Shown: in pieces, positions 1-7,345 of the stretch | How positions within the stretch are numbered: position 1 is the stretch's first letter | Layout of the letters: the number at the start of each line of letters is the position of its first letter | Assembly (NCBI GenBank): GCA_021787845.1 | Contig: JAJYLH010000040.1 | Location: 1 to 54,182, forward strand | Length of the DNA stretch: 54,182 nucleotides | Origin: Myxococcales bacterium | GTDB lineage: Bacteria; Myxococcota; Myxococcia; Myxococcales; JAJYLH01 | Reading direction: 5' to 3' | Made by a program: the position numbers and the translations under genes | The notes under the pieces: generated by a model | Database searches by the model: none | What the model was told of the DNA's origin: nothing | Seen by the model: only the letters and a program-made list of their open reading frames with translations

Positions 1-9
1 TGCGGCGGG

Positions 10-30
10 GAGGGCAAGCCCCCGCCCAAC
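10..30. repeat. Interspersed repeat family F, partial copy
   Basis: The stretch containing GGGCAAGCCCCCGCCCAAC is the reverse complement of the GGGCGGGGGCTTG core also seen at 5251-5270, 10352-10378 and, degenerate, at 43418-43452. It lies at the window edge, so the full extent is not visible. Confidence 0.5.
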
Positions 31-44
31 GGTTCTTGAAGTCC

Positions 45-80
45 CTGCCTGCACCCGGACACTGGCGTGTCCGGCTCCAA
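45..80. repeat. Interspersed repeat family D, half element
   Basis: Contains CCTGCACCCGGACACTGGCG followed by TGTCCGGCTCCAA. This matches the right arm of the complete elements at 2169-2292 and 44428-44569. No left arm is seen upstream inside the window. Confidence 0.6.
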
Positions 81-548
81 CTCCAATTTCGATTCCCATT
101 CGAAACAGCGCGGAGCCAAGATTCTTCGGGTTAGCAGTACAGGCGTCCCCGCCGTGGAAGGCCAGATGGATCCGCTGGCATGGCAGGTTTCCAGCCGCGG
201 TTGACGAATCTGCGCTGGATGCTTGTCGGGTTGACGCGAGTACCACCGGATCGGCGCGCCGCTCCTCGAGGGTCGCGGCACGGATCAGGCTGCCGCGGGC
301 GCGAGTCAGGAGTCCCTACCGCGATCGTCAGCGAGCGGCGCTCTGGGCACGACTGGACCGGGTGGCGTCCTGCGGATAAGCGCCTTCCGCACGATCCCGT
401 TCAGTGGCGGTACAGATGTTTCCGGGCTCTCCCATGCCTGCCTGCCACTCGGGCAAGGGCCGTGGCGAGAATGTGGCCGGCGTGGCGAAAGCGTCGGACT
501 GGAACGGCGAGGCCGCGCGCAAAGCGGCCTGAAAGACGAATCGGCTCG
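81..548. other. Non-coding leader upstream of the efflux cluster
   Basis: About 470 bases with no recognisable gene. The open frames that cross it give low-complexity Arg/Pro-rich translations typical of chance frames in GC-rich DNA. It should hold the upstream activating sites for the sigma-54 promoter at 549-564, but I could not pick out a convincing palindromic operator. Confidence 0.5.
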
Positions 549-564
549 CGGCACGGCCGTTGCT
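549..564 (+). promoter_or_regulatory. Predicted sigma-54 (-24/-12) promoter of the efflux cluster
   Basis: CGGCACGGCCGTTGCT matches the RpoN consensus TGGCACG-N4-TTGCW at all fixed positions except the first (C for T). The invariant GG (550-551) and GC (562-563) have the required spacing. The cluster it precedes ends in an NtrC-type regulator (8917-10281), the class of activator that sigma-54 needs, so the promoter and regulator fit together. The predicted transcript start near 575 lies only a few bases before the GTG at 578. Confidence 0.6.
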
Positions 565-577
565 CAAGGTCGGCGGC

Positions 578-2065
578 GTGCGTCTGCGACTCGCGATCGC
601 CTGTTTGTTCGTCTGCACGGCGCAACTTGCCCGGGCCACGACCGCCCATCCTGAGCCAGCCACCCGCACTCATCCTGAGCCAGCCACCCGCACTCATCCC
701 GACCGGCCTACCCCCGCTCATCCCGAGCCAGCCACCCGCGCTCATCGCGACCGGCCTATCCCCTCCTATCCCGAGCGGCCTACCCCCGCTCATCCCGAGC
801 GCAGTCGAGGGATGCCTTCGCAGCTCAGCCTGCCGGAGGCCGAGCGGATCTTTCTACAGCGGGGGTTCGACCTGCTGATTGCCGAGTACGGAGCCCAGGG
901 CGCGCAAGGCGACCTGCGGGCGGCGGGCGCTCATCCGAACCCCAACCTGCAGCTCTCGCCGATGTTCACGCCAGCGCTGCACCACGATGTCCTGTATCCC
1001 GTCGGCGCGAGCTCGCCGGTGCCGCTGTGGGGATTCGGCATCACGCTCGACGACAACAACGCCATCGAAGACCAGCTTTCCGGCAAGCGGGCGCTGCGCA
1101 TCGAGGCGGCGTCGAAGGCGCTGGCGGCGGCGCGATGGAACATCGAGGACGTCAAGCGCGTCGAGCTCTCGCAGCTCGAGGAGGCGTACGTCGCGGCGGT
1201 GCTGGCGAAGCTCGACGTCGAGGCCGCGCAGGATTCCTTCCAGACCTACGACCAGCAGCTAAAGCTCAACGAAATCAAGCACGCTCAGGGCGCCATCAAC
1301 GGCCTCGACCTCGCCCGGGTGAAAGAGGCGGAGCTGGAAGCGCTTCAGGCCATCGATCAAGCGCAGGCGGGCTACCGGCAGGCGATGGCGTCACTCCTCT
1401 TTCTCTTGGGCGTGCGCGGGGCGCCGCCGGCGGTCACGTTGACGACCGGCATCGATTTCGCCGCGCTGCCGCCGCTCGCGGATGCGAATGTCGCGTCGCT
1501 CGACGACCTCGCGCTCCAGAACCGAACGGATGTGAAGGTCGCGCAGGCGAACCTGGATGGCGCGCTCGTCGCGGTGCGCCAGGCCAAGCGGTCGAGGCTG
1601 TCGGATATCTCGTTGGGCGCGGGTTACTCGGAGCAGTGCAACGCGGCGTCGTGCTCGTCGGAGCCGGCGTTCACGATCAGCCTGCAAGGGAACCTCCCCG
1701 TCCTGTACCAGCAGCAGGGTGAAATCGAGCGCGCACAGACCAACGCCGTGTCGGCCAAGCTCACGGTGGACAAGACCAAGGCGCAGGCGTTGACAGACGT
1801 CGAGCAGGCCTACGCGGGCTACACGGCGGCGAAGAGTCAGGTTCAACGGATGATGACCGGGCTTCTCGCGGAGGCGAAGAAGTCTCGCGACCTCGCCCAG
1901 ATCATGTACCAGCAAGGAGGCACGCTGATCGATTTCTTGGACGCGCAGCGCGCCTACGTCGCAAGCGAGCTCGAATACCATCAGGACCTCGCGAGCTACT
2001 GGGATGCGATCTTCCAGCTCGAACAAGCCACCGCGACCGATTTCACGAAGACGATGGGAGAGTGA
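578..2065 (+). CDS. TolC-family outer-membrane factor of an RND heavy-metal efflux pump
   Basis: A 495-residue CzcC/CusC-type outer-membrane channel subunit, expected to form the trimeric exit duct of the pump encoded downstream. The GTG at 578 gives a clean signal peptide (RLR, then LAIACLFVC, then an AQLARA cleavage region). The TTG at 560 is in frame but overlaps the sigma-54 -12 element, so I reject it. The body has the two alternating helical repeats of the family (EAYVAAVLAKLDVEAAQDSF; EQAYAGYTAAKSQVQ) and a late LIDFLDAQRAYVASELEY motif typical of OEP proteins. Between the signal peptide and the mature domain lie six 24-bp in-frame repeats (HPEPATRT/HPDRPTPA type, 647-790) and one interspersed-repeat unit; these are not part of the family fold. 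The stop overlaps the next frame (GTGA at 2062). Family call firm; metal unknown. Confidence 0.88.
   Translation: MRLRLAIACLFVCTAQLARATTAHPEPATRTHPEPATRTHPDRPTPAHPEPATRAHRDRPIPSYPERPTPAHPERSRGMPSQLSLPEAERIFLQRGFDLLIAEYGAQGAQGDLRAAGAHPNPNLQLSPMFTPALHHDVLYPVGASSPVPLWGFGITLDDNNAIEDQLSGKRALRIEAASKALAAARWNIEDVKRVELSQLEEAYVAAVLAKLDVEAAQDSFQTYDQQLKLNEIKHAQGAINGLDLARVKEAELEALQAIDQAQAGYRQAMASLLFLLGVRGAPPAVTLTTGIDFAALPPLADANVASLDDLALQNRTDVKVAQANLDGALVAVRQAKRSRLSDISLGAGYSEQCNAASCSSEPAFTISLQGNLPVLYQQQGEIERAQTNAVSAKLTVDKTKAQALTDVEQAYAGYTAAKSQVQRMMTGLLAEAKKSRDLAQIMYQQGGTLIDFLDAQRAYVASELEYHQDLASYWDAIFQLEQATATDFTKTMGE
647..790 (+). repeat. 24-bp tandem array, six degenerate units, inside the TolC gene
   Basis: Units begin CATCCTGAGCCAGCCACC or CATCCCGACCGGCCTACC at 647, 671, 695, 719, 743 and 767. 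The array runs straight into a canonical copy of repeat family C at 788-812. Because 24 is a multiple of 3 the frame is kept, giving a Pro/His-rich octapeptide repeat. A second array with the same layout lies at 51353-51429. Confidence 0.9.
788..812. repeat. Interspersed palindromic repeat family C, copy 1
   Basis: Core CATCCCGAGCGCAGTCGA, translated in frame here as HPERSRG. Other copies: 5003-5027 (opposite orientation, inside the RND permease), 51405-51429 (inside the DUF4175-like gene) and a degenerate one at 28101-28126. Such short REP-like units are common in environmental proteobacterial genomes. Confidence 0.8.
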
Positions 2066-3522
2066 GAATGCCACTGCTTTGGCAAGAGGATTCGACACCA
2101 GTAGTGCCGGCCCTCTGGCCCGGCACCAGAACGTTTTCTTCTGGCTCTGCGCTGTTTCGAATGGGAGTTGGAGCCGGTCACGTCAGTGGCCGGGTTCATG
2201 CTGGGCGTTCGCTCGCTGGCAGCGGCCTGGCGCTGGCTTCCCGAACACGCGTTCGCGGTGCCTGCACCCGGACACTGACGTGTCCGGCTCCAATTCCGGC
2301 CGAGAAAGAGCACGATCATGAACGCCATCTTGCTCCACGCCGCCCACCTGAAACGACGCAGAGCCTTTTCCCTTCGTGCCGGGCCAGAGGGCCGGCACTA
2401 CTACTCGTTTGCGGTCTCGCGTTGATGTCCGCGGCGTGCGCGCGCAGCGACGCCCAGACGCCGGTCGCTCCGACGCCGCCAGAGGGCGAGGTGTGGCTGA
2501 CGAAGACCCAGACGGCGCAGCTCCGGTTCGCCGAGGTACGCCCGCGCCACGTCGATGACGTCCTGCGCCTGGGCGGACGGGTCGCGTTCGACGATCAGAA
2601 GGTGACGCACGTCTACTCGCCGGTGAACGGACAGGTGACGCGGGTCCTGGCGGCGCCCGGCGAGCACGTCGGTCGCGGCCAGGCACTGGCGCTGATCGCG
2701 TCGCCCGACGTGGGCAGCGCGTTTTCCGATCTGCTCAAAGCGAAGGCCGACCTCGTGACGGCGCAGCATCAGGTGACGCGCGAGAAGACGCTACGCGCGG
2801 CGGACGCGGCGTCGGCGGTGGATCTCGAGAACGCGCAAGACAACTTCCTACGCGCGCAGGCGGAGTACGCGCGGGCGAACGAGCGCGCGCGGATGCTCGA
2901 CCGCCAGAAGCTGAACGCCGTCACCCAGGAGCTGACGTTGCGCGCGCCCATCGCGGGGGAGGTCATTTCCCGCGACGTGCATCCGGGCATCGAGGTGCAA
3001 GGGCTCTACGACGGCGGCAACGCGGTGGAGCTCTTCACCGTCGGCGAGCTCGATCCGGTTTTCGTCTACGCGGACCTGCACGAGCAGGACCTCGCCCAGG
3101 CGCACGTGGGAGAGAAAGTTCTGATCAACGTCGTCGCCTATCCGCGCCAGACCTTCGAAGGCACCATCGATCTCGTTTCGGCGACGCTCGACCCGGTGTT
3201 GCGAACGGCGCGCCTTCGCATCCGGCTGCCGAACGCGGAGAGGCTGCTCAAGCCGGGCATGTACGCGACGGTGACGATGCCGCGCGCGGGGCCGCCGGAG
3301 CTCGCGGTTCCGCGGGAGGCGGTGGTTCACCTCGGTCGACAGACCGTAGTCTACGTCGCGCAAGGAACGACGGAGACCGGAGACGCGCGGTTCCTGCGCG
3401 AGCCGGTTGGCGTCGACGAGGACGTGACCGGAGACCTCTGCCCGGTGCTGCGCGGGCTCCAGGCCGGACAGACCGTGGTGACCGACGGCGCCATCCTGTT
3501 GTCGCAGACGGGAGCGTCGTGA
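2062..3522 (+). CDS. RND efflux periplasmic adaptor (membrane fusion protein), CzcB/CusB type
   Basis: The recognisable protein starts near residue 110: a hydrophobic stretch ending in a lipobox-like LMSAAC, then a barrel-sandwich/lipoyl half (HVYSPVNGQVTRVLAAPGEHVGRGQALALI), an alpha-helical hairpin (SDLLKAKADLVTAQHQ to ARMLDRQKL), the second half-motif (LRAPIAGEVISRDVHPG) and a beta-barrel/MP domain. It would link the permease to the TolC channel. The first ~110 codons translate interspersed repeats (families E and D) and are unlikely to be real protein. An alternative ATG at 2425 is in frame but leaves almost no signal sequence. An ATG at 2318, out of frame, starts MNAILLHAAHLKRRRAFSL, which looks like the original signal-peptide n-region displaced by the repeat insertion at 2376-2403. 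The function is clear; the start is not. Confidence 0.8.
   Translation: MRMPLLWQEDSTPVVPALWPGTRTFSSGSALFRMGVGAGHVSGRVHAGRSLAGSGLALASRTRVRGACTRTLTCPAPIPAEKEHDHERHLAPRRPPETTQSLFPSCRARGPALLLVCGLALMSAACARSDAQTPVAPTPPEGEVWLTKTQTAQLRFAEVRPRHVDDVLRLGGRVAFDDQKVTHVYSPVNGQVTRVLAAPGEHVGRGQALALIASPDVGSAFSDLLKAKADLVTAQHQVTREKTLRAADAASAVDLENAQDNFLRAQAEYARANERARMLDRQKLNAVTQELTLRAPIAGEVISRDVHPGIEVQGLYDGGNAVELFTVGELDPVFVYADLHEQDLAQAHVGEKVLINVVAYPRQTFEGTIDLVSATLDPVLRTARLRIRLPNAERLLKPGMYATVTMPRAGPPELAVPREAVVHLGRQTVVYVAQGTTETGDARFLREPVGVDEDVTGDLCPVLRGLQAGQTVVTDGAILLSQTGAS
2100..2127. repeat. Interspersed palindromic repeat family E, copy 1
   Basis: Contains AGTAGTGCCGGCCCTCTGGC and continues CCGGCAC. It is the inverted partner of the copy at 2376-2403; together they bracket about 300 bp between the outer-membrane-factor and adaptor genes. 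Further copies lie at 43351-43377 and, partial, at 45585-45599. Confidence 0.75.
2169..2292. repeat. Interspersed inverted-repeat element family D, complete copy
   Basis: The left arm TGGAGCCGGTCACGTCAGTG and the right arm CACTGACGTGTCCGGCTCCA are imperfect inverted repeats around a ~80-bp core. The same layout recurs at 44428-44569. It carries no gene of its own; it resembles a MITE-like element. Confidence 0.75.
2376..2403. repeat. Interspersed palindromic repeat family E, copy 2
   Basis: GTGCCGGGCCAGAGGGCCGG followed by CACTACT, the inverted form of copy 1. It sits inside the signal-peptide region of the adaptor gene and changes its reading frame. Confidence 0.75.
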
Positions 3523-3549
3523 GCCGTGCGGCATGCCCTTCGACAAGCA

Positions 3550-3726
3550 GTAGGTTGGACAGTCCGGCCGTGCGCCGACCGGCGCGACGGACGGCTGTCC
3601 GACATTCTCAGGCGATCGCTGCGGAACGATCGTCGAACAATCGCTCTGGAACGACGGACAGCCGGTCGCGCGATCGCCAGGATCATCGCAAACGGCTCAG
3701 CGACGCGACCGGACTGTCCATCCTAC
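3550..3726. repeat. Interspersed element family B, copy 1
   Basis: A 177-bp intergenic element bounded by GTAGGTTGGACAGTCCGG and its inverse CCGGACTGTCCATCCTAC. It fills most of the gap between the adaptor and permease genes. Internal GGACGGACAGCC-type words are shared with copies at 6983-7266 and 30416-30560. No coding potential. Confidence 0.8.
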
Positions 3727-3761
3727 TGACCGCGAAGTCCCTTGGCCGTTAGCGAGGTCTC

Positions 3762-6700
3762 ATGATTCAGAAGCTCGTTTCGTTGGCGCTGCGGATGAGC
3801 GTCGTGGTGGCCATCGCCGCCCTCGGCATCGTCGGGCTCGGGCTCTACGCCTACAGCCGGCTGGACATCGAGGCGTACCCGAACCCGGTGCCGCCGATGA
3901 TCGAAGTCATCACGCAGCCGACCGGCTGGAGCGCGCAGGAAGTCGAGCGCTACGTGACGGTGCCGGTGGAGACCGGGCTCTCGGGAATGATCGACCTCGA
4001 CCACATCCGCAGCCAGTCCCTCTTCGGCTTGTCGGACGTCAAGTGCTACTTCGACTGGAACATCAAGTACCGCGAGGCGAAACAGGAAGTCCTCAACCGG
4101 CTCGGCTTCGTCGATCTCCCGCCGGGATTGTCGCCGCAGATTTCGCCGTGGAACGCCATCGGCGAAGTGTTCCGGTATCAGCTCGTCGGCAAGGGCTACA
4201 CGCTCGCGCAGCTCAAGAGCGCGGAGGACTGGATACTCGAACGCCAGTGGCGCCAGGTGCCCGGCGTCATCGACGTCACGAGCTTCGGCGGCGAGACCAA
4301 GCAGTACCACGTGCAGCTCGATCCGTTCCGCCTTCTCGGCCAGAACGTCACGCTGCCACAGGTGACGAGCGCCATCGCCAACGCGAACGCCAACGTCGGC
4401 GGCGGCTACATGAACCTCGGAGAGCAAGCGTTCACCGTCCGCGGCACCGGGCTCATCCGATCGCTCGAGGACATCGGCAACATCGTCGTCACCGAGAAGA
4501 ACGGTGTGCCCATACGCGTCAAGGACCTCGCCGACGTGCTCGTCGGCCACGCGCCGCACCTCGGCGTCGTCGGACGCGACCTGCAGCCGGACATCGTGGA
4601 AGGCATCGTGCTGATGCGCTACAACGGCAACTCGCTGGAGACGATCCAAGGCGTCCACAAGCGACTCGCCTACATCCGCAAGTTCCATCTGCTCCCGCCG
4701 GGCATGAAGATCGTCCCGTACTACGACCGGCTGAGCCTGGTCCACGTCACGACGCACACGGTTCTGGAGAACCTGATTCTCGGGATGCTCCTCGTGAGCC
4801 TCATCCTGTGGGCGTTTCTCGGAAGCCTGCGCGCGGCGCTCGTCTGCGCGGTGAACATCCCGCTGGCGCTGCTACTCGCGTTCATGGGGATGGTGGCCAC
4901 CGCCACGCCGGCGAATCTCATCTCGCTCGGCGCGGTGGACTTCGGCATCGTCATCGATTCCACCGTCATCGTGGTGGAGAACATCTTTCGTCACCTTTCC
5001 GGTCCCTCGACTGCGCTCGGGATGAGCGGGGGCGGAGCGCGCAACCTGAGAATCGTGCTCGCGGCGGGCGAGGTGGCGACGCCGGTGCTCTACTCGACGC
5101 TGATCATCGCGGTCGCGTTCATCCCGCTCTTCGCGATGAACGGCGTCTCGGGCGTCATCTTTTCGCCGATGGCCCACACCTACGCCTTCGCCATCGGCGG
5201 CGCGCTGCTCCTGGCGGTGACGCTGACGCCCGTGTTGGCGAAGAAGTTCGTTGGGCGGGGGCTTGTCCCACGCCGCGGCCAGGGCAATGCGGAAACGCCG
5301 CAACAGGGGGGCGACGCCCACCGCGAAAGCTTCCTCGTGCGTCAGCTTCAACGTCTCTACGCGCCGCTCTTCGGGTTCGCGCTCGCGTGGAAGAAGCTCG
5401 CGCTGGCGATAGCCATCGCTCCGGTCGTTCTGGCGATTCTCGTCGCGCTGCACCTCGGCGGCGAGTTCATGCCGCACCTGGAAGAGGGCAACTTCTGGAT
5501 TCGCGCGACGCTCCCGGTCTCCGTGTCTCTGGAGCAGAGCTCGAAGTACGTCGGCCAGATGCGGCGGATTCTACTCGGCTGTCCCTTGCAAGGACCTTGC
5601 GACCTCGCGCATCGGGGAAACCCGGAAATCACCACGGTCGTCTCGCAGCTCGGCCGGCCGGACGACGGCACGGACACGGTGGGCTATTACAACATCGAGC
5701 TGTTCGCCCCGCTCGCGCCGCGGTCGCGTTGGCCCGCCGGCGTCACCAAGGCATCGCTCACCGAGAAGCTGTCGAAGGAGCTGACGAGCACCTTTCCGGG
5801 CATCGACTTCAACTTCTCGCAGTACATCTCCGACAACGTCGAAGAAGCGATGAGCGGCATCAAGGGCGAGAACGCGGTGAAGGTGGTCGGCCCGAACCTG
5901 GTCGTCGACGAGAAGAAAGCGGACGAGATCGCGGCGGTGATGGCGAAGATCAGAGGCGTCACCGACCTCGGCGTGTTCCGGACGCTCGGGCAGCCGAGCG
6001 TGCGCATCCGGCCGGACCGGGAAGCGTGCGGGCGCTATGGGCTCAACGTCGGCGACGTGGAGGCGGTGGTACAAGCGGCCATCGGCGGGCAGGCGGTGAC
6101 GCAGGTCTACGAAGGCGAGCAGCACTACGACCTGACCGTCCGCTGGGCGCCGAAATACCGGAAGGACCTCGCGTCGTTGCGGGAGATTCCGGTGCCGACG
6201 CCGGATGGCGCGAGCGTGCCCTTGGGCGAGGTCGCGAGCATCGTCGAACAGGAAGGCCCGTCGCTCATCTATCGCGAGGACCTGAACCGTTACGTGCCGG
6301 TGAAGTTCTCGGTCCGCGGGCGCGACCTGACCTCGACCATCGCCGAGGCCAAGCGCGCAATCCGAGCGCAGGTCAAGCTGCCCTACGACACGCACCTCGA
6401 ATGGGCGGGCGAGGCCAACGAGCTGGCGGACACGCTCGGCCGCCTCGGGTTCCTGGTCCCGATGACGCTCCTGCTCATTGCGCTGCTGGTCTTCCTCGGG
6501 GTCGGGACCTGGCGCGACACGCTCATCGTGCTCGCGGGGATTCCGGTCGCGTGCAGCGGCGGCATCTTCGCGCTGTTTCTGACGCGGACGAACTTCTCCA
6601 TCTCCGCCGCGATGGGATTCGTCTCCATCTTCGGCGTCGCGGTGCAGGACGCGCTGTTAGTCGTGACGTACGTGCAACGGCTCTGGAAAGACGGCGCGTC

Positions 6701-6977
6701 CATCCAGGAAGGCGCGCGGCTCGCGGCCGAGCGCGGCTTGCGGCCGGTGCTGATGACGATTTGCGTCGCGACGCTGGGCCTGACGCCGGCGGCGCTGTCG
6801 CATGGCATCGGGAGCGAGACCCAGAAGCCTCTGGCCATCGTGGTCATCGGTGGCGCGCTGATGCTGGCCGTGCTCCCGCGGCTGCTCCAGCCGGCACTGC
6901 TCGTGCTCGCGCACAAGAAAGACGGGGCGAACAGAACCAACGGCGCATCGGACGAGCCGGTGCTGGAGGCGTCGTGA
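3762..6977 (+). CDS. Heavy-metal efflux RND permease (CzcA/CusA, HME family)
   Basis: A 1,071-residue inner-membrane proton/cation antiporter. The TM4 proton-relay motif DFGIVIDSTVIVVEN has the three acidic residues D393, D399 and E406 with the same spacing as the HME family. Twelve hydrophobic segments in two halves and two large periplasmic loops are present (GWSAQEVERYVTVPVE opens the first). Length agrees with the family (about 1,040) plus two foreign in-frame stretches: one after the TM4 motif (PSTALGMSGGGARN, repeat family C) and one near residues 497-527 (VGRGLVPRRGQ, repeat family F). Third gene of the cluster, separated from the adaptor by a B element. The substrate is probably a divalent or monovalent heavy metal; the sequence alone does not say which. 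Confidence 0.92.
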   Translation: MIQKLVSLALRMSVVVAIAALGIVGLGLYAYSRLDIEAYPNPVPPMIEVITQPTGWSAQEVERYVTVPVETGLSGMIDLDHIRSQSLFGLSDVKCYFDWNIKYREAKQEVLNRLGFVDLPPGLSPQISPWNAIGEVFRYQLVGKGYTLAQLKSAEDWILERQWRQVPGVIDVTSFGGETKQYHVQLDPFRLLGQNVTLPQVTSAIANANANVGGGYMNLGEQAFTVRGTGLIRSLEDIGNIVVTEKNGVPIRVKDLADVLVGHAPHLGVVGRDLQPDIVEGIVLMRYNGNSLETIQGVHKRLAYIRKFHLLPPGMKIVPYYDRLSLVHVTTHTVLENLILGMLLVSLILWAFLGSLRAALVCAVNIPLALLLAFMGMVATATPANLISLGAVDFGIVIDSTVIVVENIFRHLSGPSTALGMSGGGARNLRIVLAAGEVATPVLYSTLIIAVAFIPLFAMNGVSGVIFSPMAHTYAFAIGGALLLAVTLTPVLAKKFVGRGLVPRRGQGNAETPQQGGDAHRESFLVRQLQRLYAPLFGFALAWKKLALAIAIAPVVLAILVALHLGGEFMPHLEEGNFWIRATLPVSVSLEQSSKYVGQMRRILLGCPLQGPCDLAHRGNPEITTVVSQLGRPDDGTDTVGYYNIELFAPLAPRSRWPAGVTKASLTEKLSKELTSTFPGIDFNFSQYISDNVEEAMSGIKGENAVKVVGPNLVVDEKKADEIAAVMAKIRGVTDLGVFRTLGQPSVRIRPDREACGRYGLNVGDVEAVVQAAIGGQAVTQVYEGEQHYDLTVRWAPKYRKDLASLREIPVPTPDGASVPLGEVASIVEQEGPSLIYREDLNRYVPVKFSVRGRDLTSTIAEAKRAIRAQVKLPYDTHLEWAGEANELADTLGRLGFLVPMTLLLIALLVFLGVGTWRDTLIVLAGIPVACSGGIFALFLTRTNFSISAAMGFVSIFGVAVQDALLVVTYVQRLWKDGASIQEGARLAAERGLRPVLMTICVATLGLTPAALSHGIGSETQKPLAIVVIGGALMLAVLPRLLQPALLVLAHKKDGANRTNGASDEPVLEAS
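5003..5027. repeat. Repeat family C, copy 2, inside the RND permease gene
   Basis: TCCCTCGACTGCGCTCGGGA then TGAGC, the reverse complement of copy 1. It encodes PSTALGMS just after the TM4 motif, in the cytoplasmic region before TM5. The reading frame is kept. Confidence 0.8.
5251..5270. repeat. Repeat family F, copy inside the RND permease gene
   Basis: TTGGGCGGGGGCTTGTCCCA, translated GRGLVPR; the unusual stretch continues through GRGQGNAETPQQGGDAHRES to about 5325. It lies in the central cytoplasmic linker between the two halves of the permease, a length-tolerant position. Confidence 0.65.
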
Positions 6978-6982
6978 CCACA

Positions 6983-7266
6983 GTAGGATGGGCAGTCCGC
7001 GGAATCGCAACGCGATTCCCGGCTGCCCGTCCTTCCAGAGCGAATGTGTGTAGGGACAGGTCGATGTCGTCCGAGTCGTCTGGAAGATCCAGAACGATCG
7101 CTCTCGGACGGACAGCCCGTCGCCGCGATCGATCGCTCTCGGACGGACAGCCCGTCGCCGCGATCGATCGCTCTCGGACGGACAGCCCGCCGCCGCGATC
7201 GATCGCTCTCGGACGGACAGCCCGCCGAGCGCGAAGAACCGCGCTCGACGGGACTGTCCATCCTAC
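6983..7266. repeat. Interspersed element family B, copy 2, with an internal array
   Basis: Bounded by GTAGGATGGGCAGTCCG and the inverse GGGACTGTCCATCCTAC. It occupies the permease-kinase gap and contains the 35-bp tandem repeat listed separately. No gene. Confidence 0.85.
7096..7228. repeat. 35-bp tandem repeat, four units (last one incomplete)
   Basis: Units start at 7096, 7131, 7166 and 7201, each opening GATCGCTCTCGGACGGACAG and continuing CCCG(T/C)CG. Units are directly abutting with no unique spacers, so this is not a CRISPR array. It is an internal amplification of a word normally present once in family B elements. Confidence 0.95.
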
Positions 7267-7345
7267 TGGTCTCGTCATGCCGGGATGACCCGGCGAGCGG
7301 TTTCCTTCTGGCGCGCGGTCGCCAACGCCCATAGAGGAGCATGCG

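Noticed and set aside
180-878. 232-codon ORF ahead of the TolC gene
   Set aside because: Low-complexity translation; overlaps the sigma-54 promoter and the real TolC frame.
7096-7228. Possible CRISPR array
   Set aside because: Units abut directly with no spacers, and no cas gene is nearby; it is a simple tandem repeat.
4043-7288. Very long plus-strand ORF (1,081 codons) overlapping the RND permease
   Set aside because: Translation is Arg/Pro/Ala/His-rich without any domain; it is a shadow of the permease in another frame, typical for GC-rich DNA.
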